Origin: an uncultured Rikenellaceae bacterium
GTDB taxonomy: Bacteria; Bacteroidota; Bacteroidia; Bacteroidales; Rikenellaceae
Assembly (NCBI GenBank): GCA_944325305.1
Contig: CALUZO010000010.1
Location: 1 to 64,000, forward strand
DNA: 64,000 bases
Direction of reading: 5' to 3'
In this document: positions 1 to 8,187 of the stretch, piece after piece
Layout of the letters: the number at the start of each line of letters is the position of its first letter
Numbering within the stretch: position 1 is the stretch's first letter
The notes under the pieces: model-generated
The model's database searches: none
The model's input: the letters and a program-made list of their open reading frames with translations, nothing else
What the model was told of the DNA's origin: nothing
Program-made: the position numbers and the translations under genes

Positions 1-639
1 GACGGTGTGGACAGCAATGATCCCCAATTTATCGGCAAGACATTAAATCATCTCTCCAAAACCATGGTTACAGATGATACACCTCAGTGTATCGGATCCA
101 TTTATGGATTTGAGATCGTTGTAAAAAGCGAACGAACGATGAAAGAGAATTTTGAAATGATCCACAATCGTTTTTATGTACGAGGTGAAGGAAATTATCT
201 TTACCAATACAATTACGGGAATCTTGCAGGTGATCCTCGCACGGCAGCGTTAAACCCCCTTAACGCATTGGGAACAATCGAGACTGTATTGGAAAGACTC
301 CAAAATGAACGTACAGAATTCATGAAAGATATACCCCAACTGCAACAAGTCATTGATAGTACCTGGCGTAAAGAATCTGAATTAGCCTCCTTAAAAACAG
401 AAATGGAAGGTCTCGACAGACGTATCCAACTCTCCCTAAAACCCATGAATGAAGATAGTGGAGAAGAGATAATTCAAAACGAAAAATCGCAACACGAACA
501 AAAGGTCACAACAAAAGATTACGACATCATGTCTCATATCCCGTCACGACTGAAAAACATCGTCGCCACTTCAGATGGACGAATCATTATCGCTTCAATG
601 CCCAAGAATAATTTCTCAGGAAAGAAATTTAAGATATAG
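1..639 (+). CDS. C-terminus of ICE helicase/DNA methylase-type protein (partial)
   Basis: The reading frame is open from base 1, so the gene begins outside the window; the GTG at 7 is only the first possible start codon inside it. The visible 212 residues match, from memory, the tail of the very large SNF2-helicase/N6-methylase protein carried by Bacteroides conjugative elements. Its landmarks are the FYVRGEGN segment, a KDIPQLQQVI stretch, the TWRKESELASLKTEMEGLDR coiled-coil region and RRIQLSLKP. The protein is thought to act on element DNA, but no catalytic motif lies in this tail. The stop at 637-639 is followed by about 360 bases without a gene, so it ends its transcription unit. It shows that the left part of the window is mobile DNA. 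Family assignment is fairly sure; function is not. Confidence 0.7.
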   Translation, partial: DGVDSNDPQFIGKTLNHLSKTMVTDDTPQCIGSIYGFEIVVKSERTMKENFEMIHNRFYVRGEGNYLYQYNYGNLAGDPRTAALNPLNALGTIETVLERLQNERTEFMKDIPQLQQVIDSTWRKESELASLKTEMEGLDRRIQLSLKPMNEDSGEEIIQNEKSQHEQKVTTKDYDIMSHIPSRLKNIVATSDGRIIIASMPKNNFSGKKFKI

Positions 640-1000
640 GAAGATAGCATCATAATAAATTAATGATGTTGACAGAAATATTCGCGTAATCGAAATTCTT
701 TCTATAGTATTGGGCTCATAAACGACATGGTATTCTATGTAGGATTAGATTGGGATAAATCCTTGCACTAACCTAATAATAGAACTTATGTACTTTAATT
801 GATATATAAATTAAAATATAGAGCGACAACGACTCCCGATCGTGAATATTCATATAAAAAATAAATCGAATAAGAGGTAAATCTTATCAAATGATTAAAC
901 TACCAAAAAGTAATGACCGATAAACGTAATTGTCCCTTTGCGGTGTATAACATTACAGTAAGCAGGTTTTTACGATTATTAAAATCACCACGAATAGGTA
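640..1000. other. Intergenic AT-rich stretch, no gene seen
   Basis: About 360 AT-rich bases lie between the helicase tail and the promoter of the TetR operon. I see no credible reading frame, tRNA or strong hairpin. It may mark the edge of a cargo insertion in the element. Confidence 0.5.
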
Positions 1001-1031
1001 TTGTTCGCATTGTAATAAGGCCATACTTTTG
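1001..1031 (+). promoter_or_regulatory. Bacteroidota-type promoter of the TetR/ABC operon
   Basis: TTG at 1001-1003 and TACTTTTG at 1024-1031 fit the Bacteroidota -33 and -7 (TAnnTTTG) boxes with a 20-base gap. The -7 box is 23 bases before the TetR start codon at 1055, giving a short leader. Confidence 0.6.
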
Positions 1032-1041
1032 TGTAAAAGTA
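1024..1041. promoter_or_regulatory. Palindromic operator candidate over the -7 box
   Basis: TACTTTT-GTGT-AAAAGTA is a perfect inverted repeat with 7-bp arms and a 4-base centre. It covers the -7 box of the promoter just upstream of the TetR gene. Such a site fits autorepression by the TetR protein encoded directly downstream; this is inference from position and symmetry. Confidence 0.5.
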
Positions 1042-1054
1042 ACACTGTTCATTT

Positions 1055-1681
1055 ATGAGAGTACTGAAAGACGATATAAGGGAAAGAATACTTGACACGG
1101 CAAAAGCCTGTTTCCTTGAAAAGGGCTATGTACGCACATCCATGAGAGAGATATCTGAAACATCCGGTGTCGGCTTGGGGAATATATACAATTATTTCCC
1201 TGGCAAGGATGCGATTCTTACCCGCATCCTTCAGCCTCTTACAGACTCTCTGGAGCATATGCTCGTACGGCATCACGGGCAGGATGCCGATGTTACGCTG
1301 ATGATGACGGACAGGTACTATCTGGACTGCGTAAACGAATACATGCTGTTAATAAAAAAATATAGGAAGTCCATGAAGATCCTGTTTTTCGGCACGCAAG
1401 GCTCCTGCATGGAACATTACATAGAGAATTTTTCCGACCGTGCCACCAAACTTACCATGGAGTGGTTTGGAAGGATGGGAGAAAAGCATGCTGGAATGTA
1501 TTCTGACGTTTCGGCTTTCACTATACATCTTCATACAGTATGGATGATAGTGTTCCTTAAAGAGATACTGATGCACGATCTCGACGGTCCGGAACTGGAG
1601 AGGGCCTTGTCGGAGTATATCGGTTTTGAAATAAACGGGTGGAAACAATTTGTAAAGGAGGGAAAAACATGGATATATTAG
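1055..1681 (+). CDS. TetR/AcrR family transcriptional regulator
   Basis: A 208-residue protein with an N-terminal TetR helix-turn-helix at about residues 8-55: ILDTAKACFLEKGY, then TSMREISETSGVGLGNIYNY, then FPGKDAIL. The rest is the helical ligand-binding and dimer domain. TetR proteins are usually ligand-released repressors of nearby transport genes. This is the first gene of an operon running to 7733, and a palindrome overlaps its own -7 box, so autorepression plus control of the transporters is likely. ATG 1055 is chosen because the HTH starts at once and the promoter lies directly upstream. The ligand is unknown; a siderophore, metal or toxic small molecule would fit the neighbours. Confidence 0.88.
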   Translation: MRVLKDDIRERILDTAKACFLEKGYVRTSMREISETSGVGLGNIYNYFPGKDAILTRILQPLTDSLEHMLVRHHGQDADVTLMMTDRYYLDCVNEYMLLIKKYRKSMKILFFGTQGSCMEHYIENFSDRATKLTMEWFGRMGEKHAGMYSDVSAFTIHLHTVWMIVFLKEILMHDLDGPELERALSEYIGFEINGWKQFVKEGKTWIY

Positions 1682-1776
1682 ATTATATCAGGTTGTTTCT
1701 GCCGGAACAAAGGCAGTACATGAAAGGAGAAAACCCCGTAACCGGAATTTTCTCCTTTTTTATTGAACAATTCTAA
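1669..1776 (+). CDS. Small ORF (35 aa) overlapping the TetR stop
   Basis: ATG 1669 starts a 35-codon frame 13 bases before the TetR stop codon and ends with TAA at 1774-1776. An unusually good Shine-Dalgarno (AAAGGAGG, about 1655-1662) sits just upstream, stronger than for most genes here. The peptide starts MDILDYIRLFLPEQRQYMK and has no family I recognise. A terminator-like hairpin lies inside it. It could be a translated leader, a small protein or the stump of a truncated gene. Its coupling to the TetR stop argues that ribosomes really start there. Confidence 0.4.
   Translation: MDILDYIRLFLPEQRQYMKGENPVTGIFSFFIEQF
1723..1760 (+). terminator. Terminator-like hairpin inside the small ORF
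   Basis: AAAGGAGAAAA at 1723-1733 pairs with TTTTCTCCTTT at 1748-1758 around a 14-base loop, and the right arm runs into a T tract. This is an intrinsic-terminator shape between the TetR gene and the transport genes, so it may attenuate the operon. Confidence 0.5.
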
Positions 1777-1804
1777 AAAGTGTTCACTATTGAGAATCAT
1801 AAAT

Positions 1805-2650
1805 ATGGAAAAAAGAAAGTATGAATTCAAAAGCATCGTTGCGGAGACGCTTCTGATTCCCCTCTATATGAGGGCGAAGGAAAGCCGCAGGGCGAATCCC
1901 ATACTGAAAGACGGTATGGCGGAGAGACTGATATCGGAGATAGATTATGACTATTCCAGGTTTGACAACTCGCCAAAGAGCGAGACCGGCTGTCTTGTCC
2001 GGGGATGGTATTTCGACAGAGCCGTCCGTAATTTTATAGCCATACACCCGCATCCGGTGGTCGTTAATGTCGGCTGTGGACTTGACACCCGTTACCAGAG
2101 GATCGGCAGTGACGGCAGAACCGTATTCTATGAACTGGACCTGCCCGAAGTAATGGACCTGCGCCGGAATATGATTCCTGAAGCGAAGGATGATATTTAT
2201 ATATCGGACTCGCTTTTAGAGACGGGCTGGATGGATGCTCTGCTTGTCAGACATCCCGGCAGCGATTTCATTTTTGTAGTGGAAGGCGTACTTATGTATT
2301 TTCATGAGGATGAAGTCAAATCGTTCCTCCGTAATATAGCCTCCCGCTTTTCTGGAGGAGAAATCTGGTTTGATGTCTGTGGCACGATGATGACTCGCCA
2401 TGGGGTGAAGCCGGATTCTCTCAGAAATCATGAGGCACAAATAAGATCAGGCATTGATGACGGGCGGATTGTGCAGGAATGGATTCCTGAACTGGAAATG
2501 ATCTGTCAGGACAACTACATGGCGTTTTTCCGGAACAGGTGGCAGTTCCTGTTCGGGCATGTCCTCGGACGGATAAAGCGGCTCTGTTTCAAATTCAGTT
2601 CCCTGCTCGGTTATAGAATAAAAGGAGGAAGAGGCAATGAAGAGAACTAA
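1805..2650 (+). CDS. Class I SAM-dependent methyltransferase, leucine carboxyl methyltransferase (LCM/TcmP-like) family
   Basis: A 281-residue protein from ATG 1805; an upstream TTG at 1763 is less likely. The SAM-binding region is visible as VVVNVGCGLDTRYQR followed by FYELDLPEVMDLRR, the layout of LCM-family O-methyltransferases such as TcmP. Later FVVEGVLMYFHEDEV is the usual post-motif helix. The family methylates carboxyl groups of small molecules or proteins; the substrate here is unknown. The last 14 bases overlap the start of the following ABC gene, so the two are translationally coupled. Methylation may modify the compound moved by the ABC pair, or confer resistance to it. Confidence 0.8.
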   Translation: MEKRKYEFKSIVAETLLIPLYMRAKESRRANPILKDGMAERLISEIDYDYSRFDNSPKSETGCLVRGWYFDRAVRNFIAIHPHPVVVNVGCGLDTRYQRIGSDGRTVFYELDLPEVMDLRRNMIPEAKDDIYISDSLLETGWMDALLVRHPGSDFIFVVEGVLMYFHEDEVKSFLRNIASRFSGGEIWFDVCGTMMTRHGVKPDSLRNHEAQIRSGIDDGRIVQEWIPELEMICQDNYMAFFRNRWQFLFGHVLGRIKRLCFKFSSLLGYRIKGGRGNEEN

Positions 2651-4442
2651 GAAAACCGGATTTGCACGTCTGTTCGAGATAGCAGGACAGAAAAAGGGTT
2701 TGCTCGTGCTTTCAGGCATATTGTCGGCGCTCAGCGCAGTATGTATGCTTGTTCCATACCTGTCTGTATATCAGATTCTGAAAGAACTTCTTGAAAATGC
2801 AGGCAGCATATCGTCAGTGGATGGAAATTTCATGATCAGATGGAGTGTCATAGCCCTGTGCGGACTGCTTGGCGGACTGGTCTTGCTGTACGGCTCACTG
2901 ATGGCATCCCATGTGGCGGCTTTCAATATCCTGTACGGGATGCGCATACGGCTGTCCGAGCATATCGGCAAACTACCGTTGGGATTTCTGAACAGTTCGT
3001 CCACAGGTGCTGTCAAAAAGACGATGGAACAGAATATCGAGAAGATAGAGGGATTCGTGGCACATACAATCCCCGATCTTGTGAATGTGGCAGCTACTGT
3101 CATACTGATGTTCATCATATTCTTCAGCCTTGACATATGGCTCGCCATCGTCTGCCTTGCCATCATATTGTTGAGTATCGTGCTACAGTTCAATGGATTT
3201 CTCGGCAAGAAAAGCCGGGAGTTCATGAAAACATATATGGATGTGCAGGAACGGATGAGCGCTTCTGCAGTGCAGTATGTGAGAGGTCTGCCTGTGGTAA
3301 AGATATTCGGGCAGAGCGTCCGCTCTTTCCGTCAGTTCAATTCGGAAATTGAAGCATACAAGACCTATGCGCTCAAGGTTTGCGATTTCTATGAACCGGG
3401 GATGATGTCATTCGTTGTCTTGCTCAACTCTCTTGTTTCTTTCATTCTTCCTGTCGGAATCCTTCTGATGCAGCCGTCTCCACAGAATATCGCCCTTGCT
3501 GCCGTGTGGCTGTTTTTCATCATCATGGGACCGGGAGTCGCCTCGCCTGTCTATAAACTGATGTTTCTCGGTAGCGGGACGCAGGAAATCGACGAAGGGG
3601 TGGAGCGCATAAGCAGGATATTCGAACGCAGACCTGTGAAGGAGCCGGAAACACCTGAAACCCCATCGGAATACAGTGTGGAGTTCCGGAATGTATCTTT
3701 TGCCTACGATGATATAGCCGGCTCAACGAGGAAAGAGGCTCTCAAGGATATCTCATTTATCGCCCCTCAAGGATGCATAACGGCACTTGTGGGACCTTCC
3801 GGAAGCGGAAAATCCACCGTAGCGAATCTGATTCCGAGATTCTGGGATGTAAATGGAGGTGAAATCCTCATTGGAGGGGTGGATATAAGGCAGATGGCGA
3901 CGGAGAAACTCATGGAAACTGTTTCGTTTGTTTTTCAGGATTCATTCCTGTTTTACGATACAGTCTATGAGAACATCGCCGTGGGATGTCCTAGCGCAAC
4001 GGAAGAAAAGGTACTTGCTGCCGCAAAAGCGGCCCAGTGCCACGACTTCATATGTGGTCTGCCTGAAGGCTACCATACCCGTATCGGAGAAAAAGGGACA
4101 TATCTATCCGGCGGAGAGGCTCAGCGCATATGCGTCGCCCGTGCCATTCTGAAAGACTCCCCCGTTCTTGTCTTGGACGAGGCAACGGCTTTTGCCGATC
4201 CGGAAAACGAATATAGGATGCAGCAGGCATTGCAGTCGCTTATCAAAGGAAAGACCGTGATAATCATAGCCCACAGGCTGTCATCCATCATTTCCGCCGA
4301 CAACATAGTGGTCCTGAAGGAAGGAAAGATTGTACAGCAGGGAAAGCACGAAGTCCTTTCCGTAACGGACGGAGTATATAAGAAAATGTGGGATGCCTAC
4401 ACAAGTGCATTCAACTGGGAACTGAATACCAATCAAGTATAA
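2637..4442 (+). CDS. ABC transporter half, exporter fold (IrtA/YbtP-like)
   Basis: A 601-residue permease-ATPase fusion: six membrane helices in about residues 1-320, then a nucleotide-binding domain. Walker A GPSGSGKST is at 386-394, the signature LSGGEAQR starts near 490, and Walker B VLVLDEA carries D514 and catalytic E515. The KLPLGFLNSSSTG coupling region and the DEATAFADPENE stretch after Walker B resemble IrtA/YbtP, exporter-fold proteins that import Fe-siderophores. A good Shine-Dalgarno (AAAGGAGG, about 2621-2628) precedes ATG 2637. Its partner is probably the half-transporter at 5997. A drug exporter of the MsbA type is the alternative. The family is certain; direction and substrate are inferred. 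Confidence 0.85.
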   Translation: MKRTKKTGFARLFEIAGQKKGLLVLSGILSALSAVCMLVPYLSVYQILKELLENAGSISSVDGNFMIRWSVIALCGLLGGLVLLYGSLMASHVAAFNILYGMRIRLSEHIGKLPLGFLNSSSTGAVKKTMEQNIEKIEGFVAHTIPDLVNVAATVILMFIIFFSLDIWLAIVCLAIILLSIVLQFNGFLGKKSREFMKTYMDVQERMSASAVQYVRGLPVVKIFGQSVRSFRQFNSEIEAYKTYALKVCDFYEPGMMSFVVLLNSLVSFILPVGILLMQPSPQNIALAAVWLFFIIMGPGVASPVYKLMFLGSGTQEIDEGVERISRIFERRPVKEPETPETPSEYSVEFRNVSFAYDDIAGSTRKEALKDISFIAPQGCITALVGPSGSGKSTVANLIPRFWDVNGGEILIGGVDIRQMATEKLMETVSFVFQDSFLFYDTVYENIAVGCPSATEEKVLAAAKAAQCHDFICGLPEGYHTRIGEKGTYLSGGEAQRICVARAILKDSPVLVLDEATAFADPENEYRMQQALQSLIKGKTVIIIAHRLSSIISADNIVVLKEGKIVQQGKHEVLSVTDGVYKKMWDAYTSAFNWELNTNQV

Positions 4443-4445
4443 ATT

Positions 4446-5066
4446 ATGAACACGAATATTATAAACAGGATTTTACAGAACACCCGCCATCCGAAAGGTT
4501 TCTGGGGAAGAATGATTATCTATGGAATGAACCGTTTTCACACTCCGCTTGCCCGGAGAGGTATGGATATGATAGAGTGGCAACCCGGATGGAATGTCTT
4601 GGATGTGGGTTGTGGTGGTGGAGCCAATCTGAAGAGACTCATGAAATTGTGTCCTGACGGTAAGATATATGGCATTGATGCATCTGAAGAGTGCGTATCC
4701 TTCTCCAAGAAACACAATCTCCGCGAACTGGACATGCGATGCTTTGTTTGTCTAGGCGATGTGTGTTCCTTACCTTATCCTGATGAAACATTCGATGCGG
4801 TCACAGCCTTCGAAACCGTTTATTTCTGGACTCCGCTGGATGTGGCATTCAGTGAAATATTCCGAGTATTGAGTCCGAAAGGATATTTCCTTATAAGCGT
4901 AGAGGCATGTGATCCGGGAAAAGGCAGGATATGGACGGAACGGATATCCGGAATGACAATCCATTCCCCTGAAAGTCTGGAGGAATCATTGCGAAAAGCA
5001 GGTTTCGTGAATATAAGAAAAAACGTAAAGGATAATGAGGCACATATTGTCGCTTGGAAACAATAA
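4446..5066 (+). CDS. Class I SAM-dependent methyltransferase (UbiE/Methyltransf_11 type)
   Basis: A 206-residue protein beginning 3 bases after the ABC stop. Motif I is NVLDVGCGGGANLKRL at about residues 49-64, followed by GKIYGIDASEECV (acidic residue for the SAM ribose) and GDVCSLPYPDETFDAV (motif II/III). This is a stand-alone small-molecule methyltransferase fold with no distinguishing second domain. It lies between the two ABC half-transporters and is certainly co-transcribed. The acceptor is unknown; it is a second methyltransferase, unrelated in subfamily to the one at 1805. Confidence 0.85.
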   Translation: MNTNIINRILQNTRHPKGFWGRMIIYGMNRFHTPLARRGMDMIEWQPGWNVLDVGCGGGANLKRLMKLCPDGKIYGIDASEECVSFSKKHNLRELDMRCFVCLGDVCSLPYPDETFDAVTAFETVYFWTPLDVAFSEIFRVLSPKGYFLISVEACDPGKGRIWTERISGMTIHSPESLEESLRKAGFVNIRKNVKDNEAHIVAWKQ

Positions 5067-5073
5067 AACTGAA

Positions 5074-6000
5074 ATGAAACATCTTCATGTACATTCACAC
5101 CATCATGATGTGACGCATCCGGTAAACGGAAGATTCATTTTCTGCGTGGCATTGAACTCACTATATGTCATATGTGAAGCCGCTGCCGGTTTCCGTTACG
5201 GTTCCATGGCTTTGCTTTCCGATGCCGGACACAATCTAGGCGATGTTTTCAGCCTGTTGCTCGTTCTCCTGTCTTTCTGGCTTGTCGGACTGAAAGGGAA
5301 CAGCCGGTTCTCTTACGGATACAAGAAATCATCAGTCCTTATATCGCTTGTAAATGCTGTCATTCTTTTAGTAACCGTGGGGGCGATCATTCTTGAAAGC
5401 TTCCACCGTCTGCAGTCAGCACAACAAGTTCATGGACAGATGATGTCTTGGATTGCCGGATTAGGAATAATCATAAACGGACTTACGGCATGGCTTCTCA
5501 TGAAAGATAAGGACAAAGACCTTAACGTCAAAGGAGCGTTCCTTCATATGCTGGCCGATACGCTGGTCTCGTTGGGAGTAGTATTCTCGGGAATTGCCAT
5601 AAGTATCTGGGGGTGCGCATGGCTGGATCCAATGGTAAGTATTGTCATTGCCGTAGTTATTCTATTCTCGACCTTCAAGCTGCTTAAGGAAAGTCTTTGC
5701 TTGGTTCTGGACGGAGTTCCTGAATCCGTTGACAAACAGAAGATTATTGAGCATATCAGCGGGCTGGCGGAGATTGAAGGATGGCATCATCTGCATATCT
5801 GGCCGGTGAGTACCACGGAGAATGCCGCCACCCTGCATGTAGTACTGAAAGATATCTCCAGGATGTCGGACATTAAGAAACAACTGAAAAGATGCTTTGC
5901 GGAACATGGGGTATCCCAGTGTACCATAGAATTTGAAACGACAGATGATACTTGTGATGATCTGTCTTGTTGTACAACCGATAAAATAGATAGAAAATGA
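5074..6000 (+). CDS. Cation diffusion facilitator (CzcD/ZitB-like divalent metal efflux)
   Basis: A 308-residue protein from ATG 5074; the frame is open upstream into the methyltransferase, but this start follows that stop by 7 bases. Its N-terminus is a metal-binding-like HLHVHSHHHDVTH. Helix 2 carries SDAGHNLGDVFSL and helix 5 HMLADTLVSLGVV, the paired His/Asp metal site of CzcD-type Zn/Co/Cd exporters. A cytoplasmic ferredoxin-like domain occupies about residues 215-290, and the tail is Asp/Cys-rich (DDTCDDLSCC). It exchanges divalent cations for protons at the inner membrane. Its place inside a transporter operon suggests the imported or exported substrate brings metal with it. The stop overlaps the next start (ATGA). 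Confidence 0.87.
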   Translation: MKHLHVHSHHHDVTHPVNGRFIFCVALNSLYVICEAAAGFRYGSMALLSDAGHNLGDVFSLLLVLLSFWLVGLKGNSRFSYGYKKSSVLISLVNAVILLVTVGAIILESFHRLQSAQQVHGQMMSWIAGLGIIINGLTAWLLMKDKDKDLNVKGAFLHMLADTLVSLGVVFSGIAISIWGCAWLDPMVSIVIAVVILFSTFKLLKESLCLVLDGVPESVDKQKIIEHISGLAEIEGWHHLHIWPVSTTENAATLHVVLKDISRMSDIKKQLKRCFAEHGVSQCTIEFETTDDTCDDLSCCTTDKIDRK

Positions 6001-7733
6001 AACTTGTCAGAAATATAACTGTCGGACATCCGGAAAGGTTGAAAAAGCCGGTCTTGCTGACTGTCCTTTCGAACCTTGTAAACATTGTCCCTTTCTGCCT
6101 TTCGATAGAGGCGGTAAATATCATATTCAGAAGTTTTGACGGCAGCGGCACGCCGTTGGATATAAGGAAACTCTGGTTTATTGTCGCCATATTATTTGTC
6201 TATATGGCGGTAATGGCTGTTGCTGAACGTGCCGCTTATCGTGCTAATTTCCGGGGTGCCTATGAAATGAGCGCTACCGGAAGGGTGTCACTTGCCGAAC
6301 ACCTGAGAAAACTGTCGCTCGGATTCTTTACAAGAAGGGATCCAGGAGATTTGTCATCCATGATGATAACGGATTTTTCCATGGCGGAAACCGGTATATC
6401 GCACCATCTTCCGCAACTTATCGGAGGATTCGTCATGCCTGTCCTTGCATTCCTTTCTCTCTTGTTCATAGACTGGAGAATGGCATGTTCCATGTTCGTG
6501 GCTCTGCCTGTCTCCATATTCATACTATGGATGAGCGCCTCTTTGCAGGATAGGCTCGGAAAAAAACAGATTGTCGCGAAGATAAATGCCGGTAACAGAT
6601 TCGAAGAGTATCTTCAGGGAATTCGAATAATGAAGGCATATAATCTGTTGGGAGAAAAGTTTGTCCGTCTTGAAGAGGCTTTCGGACATTTAAGACGAGC
6701 CAGTATCAGGCATGAGGCAACAGTAGGTCCTTTCATGATGCTGAGTATTGCCGTCATCAGATCAGGGCTGACACTGATGGTCATGTGCGGGACATATCTG
6801 CTGATAGGCGGAGAACTCTCGGTACTCACTTTCGTCCTCTTTCTCGTGGTTGGGTCAAGAGTCTTTGATCCACTGACTAACTCGATGGTGAATCTTGGGG
6901 AAATGCGCTATTTCTCCATAGCAGGAGGCCGCATTTTCGATTTCATGAACGAGCCGGAAATGCAGGGAGATGTGGAACCTGCCGAAAACTCAGGAATCAT
7001 ATTTGAGCACGTTTCTTTCCGGTATAATGACAAGGAAGTCCTGCATGATGTATCAATCGAATTCCGACAGAATTCCCTTACGGCTCTCGTCGGTCCTTCA
7101 GGGAGCGGGAAAAGTACGATATTGAAACTATGTGCCCGTTTCTATGACCCGTCAGAAGGAAAAATCCTGTTTGGAGGAACGACAATGTCCGCACTCAATC
7201 CCGAACATCTGATGCAGCGCATCTCGATGGTCTTTCAGGATGTCTATCTGTTTCAGGATACGATACGCAACAATATCCGTTTCGGCAAGGCTGGTGCAAC
7301 TGATGATGAAATTATTGAGGCTGCCAAGAAAGCTTGCTGCCACGATTTTATCATGAGGCTTCCAAGCGGGTATGATACCATGGTCGGAGAAGGCGGATGC
7401 ACTCTTTCCGGAGGGGAAAAGCAAAGACTGTCCATTGCTCGTGCCATGTTGAAAGATGCCCCTGTCATACTTCTGGATGAAGCTACCGCTTCTCTTGATC
7501 CAGAAAATGAAGTGGAAGTGCAGAAAGCCATAAACACCCTGATTGAAAGACGTACCGTAATAGTCATTGCACACAAGTTGCGGACAATAAAGAACGCTGA
7601 CAAAATTGTGGTGCTTGACAATGGCAGGGTATCTGAAGAAGGGACACACGATACACTCATCGGTAACAACGGACTTTACCGCAAACTGTGGGACATTCAG
7701 GAACAGAGTGCAGGATGGAGCATCTACAAATAA
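5997..7733 (+). CDS. ABC transporter half, exporter fold (IrtB/YbtQ-like)
   Basis: A 578-residue permease-ATPase fusion starting in an ATGA overlap with the CDF gene. Six membrane helices (about 20-300) carry the LSLGFFTRRDPGDLSSMM coupling segment typical of the IrtB/YbtQ group. The ATPase domain has Walker A GPSGSGKST at 366-374, LSGGEKQR from about 470, and Walker B VILLDEA with D494 and E495. Both nucleotide sites of the presumed heterodimer (with the 2637 product) look catalytically intact. As the last gene of the operon it is followed by about 300 bases before the shared terminator. Siderophore import is the inferred role; export of a methylated metabolite is the main alternative. Confidence 0.85.
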   Translation: MKLVRNITVGHPERLKKPVLLTVLSNLVNIVPFCLSIEAVNIIFRSFDGSGTPLDIRKLWFIVAILFVYMAVMAVAERAAYRANFRGAYEMSATGRVSLAEHLRKLSLGFFTRRDPGDLSSMMITDFSMAETGISHHLPQLIGGFVMPVLAFLSLLFIDWRMACSMFVALPVSIFILWMSASLQDRLGKKQIVAKINAGNRFEEYLQGIRIMKAYNLLGEKFVRLEEAFGHLRRASIRHEATVGPFMMLSIAVIRSGLTLMVMCGTYLLIGGELSVLTFVLFLVVGSRVFDPLTNSMVNLGEMRYFSIAGGRIFDFMNEPEMQGDVEPAENSGIIFEHVSFRYNDKEVLHDVSIEFRQNSLTALVGPSGSGKSTILKLCARFYDPSEGKILFGGTTMSALNPEHLMQRISMVFQDVYLFQDTIRNNIRFGKAGATDDEIIEAAKKACCHDFIMRLPSGYDTMVGEGGCTLSGGEKQRLSIARAMLKDAPVILLDEATASLDPENEVEVQKAINTLIERRTVIVIAHKLRTIKNADKIVVLDNGRVSEEGTHDTLIGNNGLYRKLWDIQEQSAGWSIYK

Positions 7734-8032
7734 TGTAAAAAGAACTACTTCAAATATGTTTCGGGGTTGTCTCTATAAAACGTCTAGTCTAAAGCAATCT
7801 TCTCGTTTACGAAAGAGAATATCTATCTTGAGATCATAACCAAGGTTTCAAAAGACGAGTATTCATCACACAATATAATTAATGTATTATGAAATCTCTT
7901 GTAAAAACGATTAAACTACTGGACCTGATCAAATCACATCAGACATACTATTCATTACAACATCATCACATATGAAAGTCATTCTTTCTTTTACTTTTTC
8001 TACAAAGTATTCACTAAACTCCTAGATAATAA
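7734..8032. other. AT-rich 3' region of the ABC operon, no gene seen
   Basis: Three hundred AT-rich bases between the last ABC gene and the terminator. I see no credible reading frame or RNA structure. Confidence 0.4.
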
Positions 8033-8064
8033 AAAAGCACGTAGATATTTTACTACGTGCTTTT
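8033..8064. terminator. Bidirectional terminator between convergent operons
   Basis: AAAAGCACGTAG (8033-8044) pairs with CTACGTGCTTTT (8053-8064) across an 8-base loop. A- and T-rich flanks on both sides suit termination of both the rightward ABC operon and the leftward Xus-like operon. Confidence 0.8.
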
Positions 8065-8187
8065 ACGTTCATATTTGGAAAGTTTTGTGTAATTTTACAT
8101 ACTCAACATTTTAAACACCACCATCATAACAAATTGAAAAAACAAGAAGTACATAATATCAGTTGAATTATCACAACGAACTTCTTA

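Noticed and set aside
913..1095. 60-codon plus-strand frame over the TetR promoter
   Set aside because: It overlaps the promoter, operator and true TetR start in another frame.
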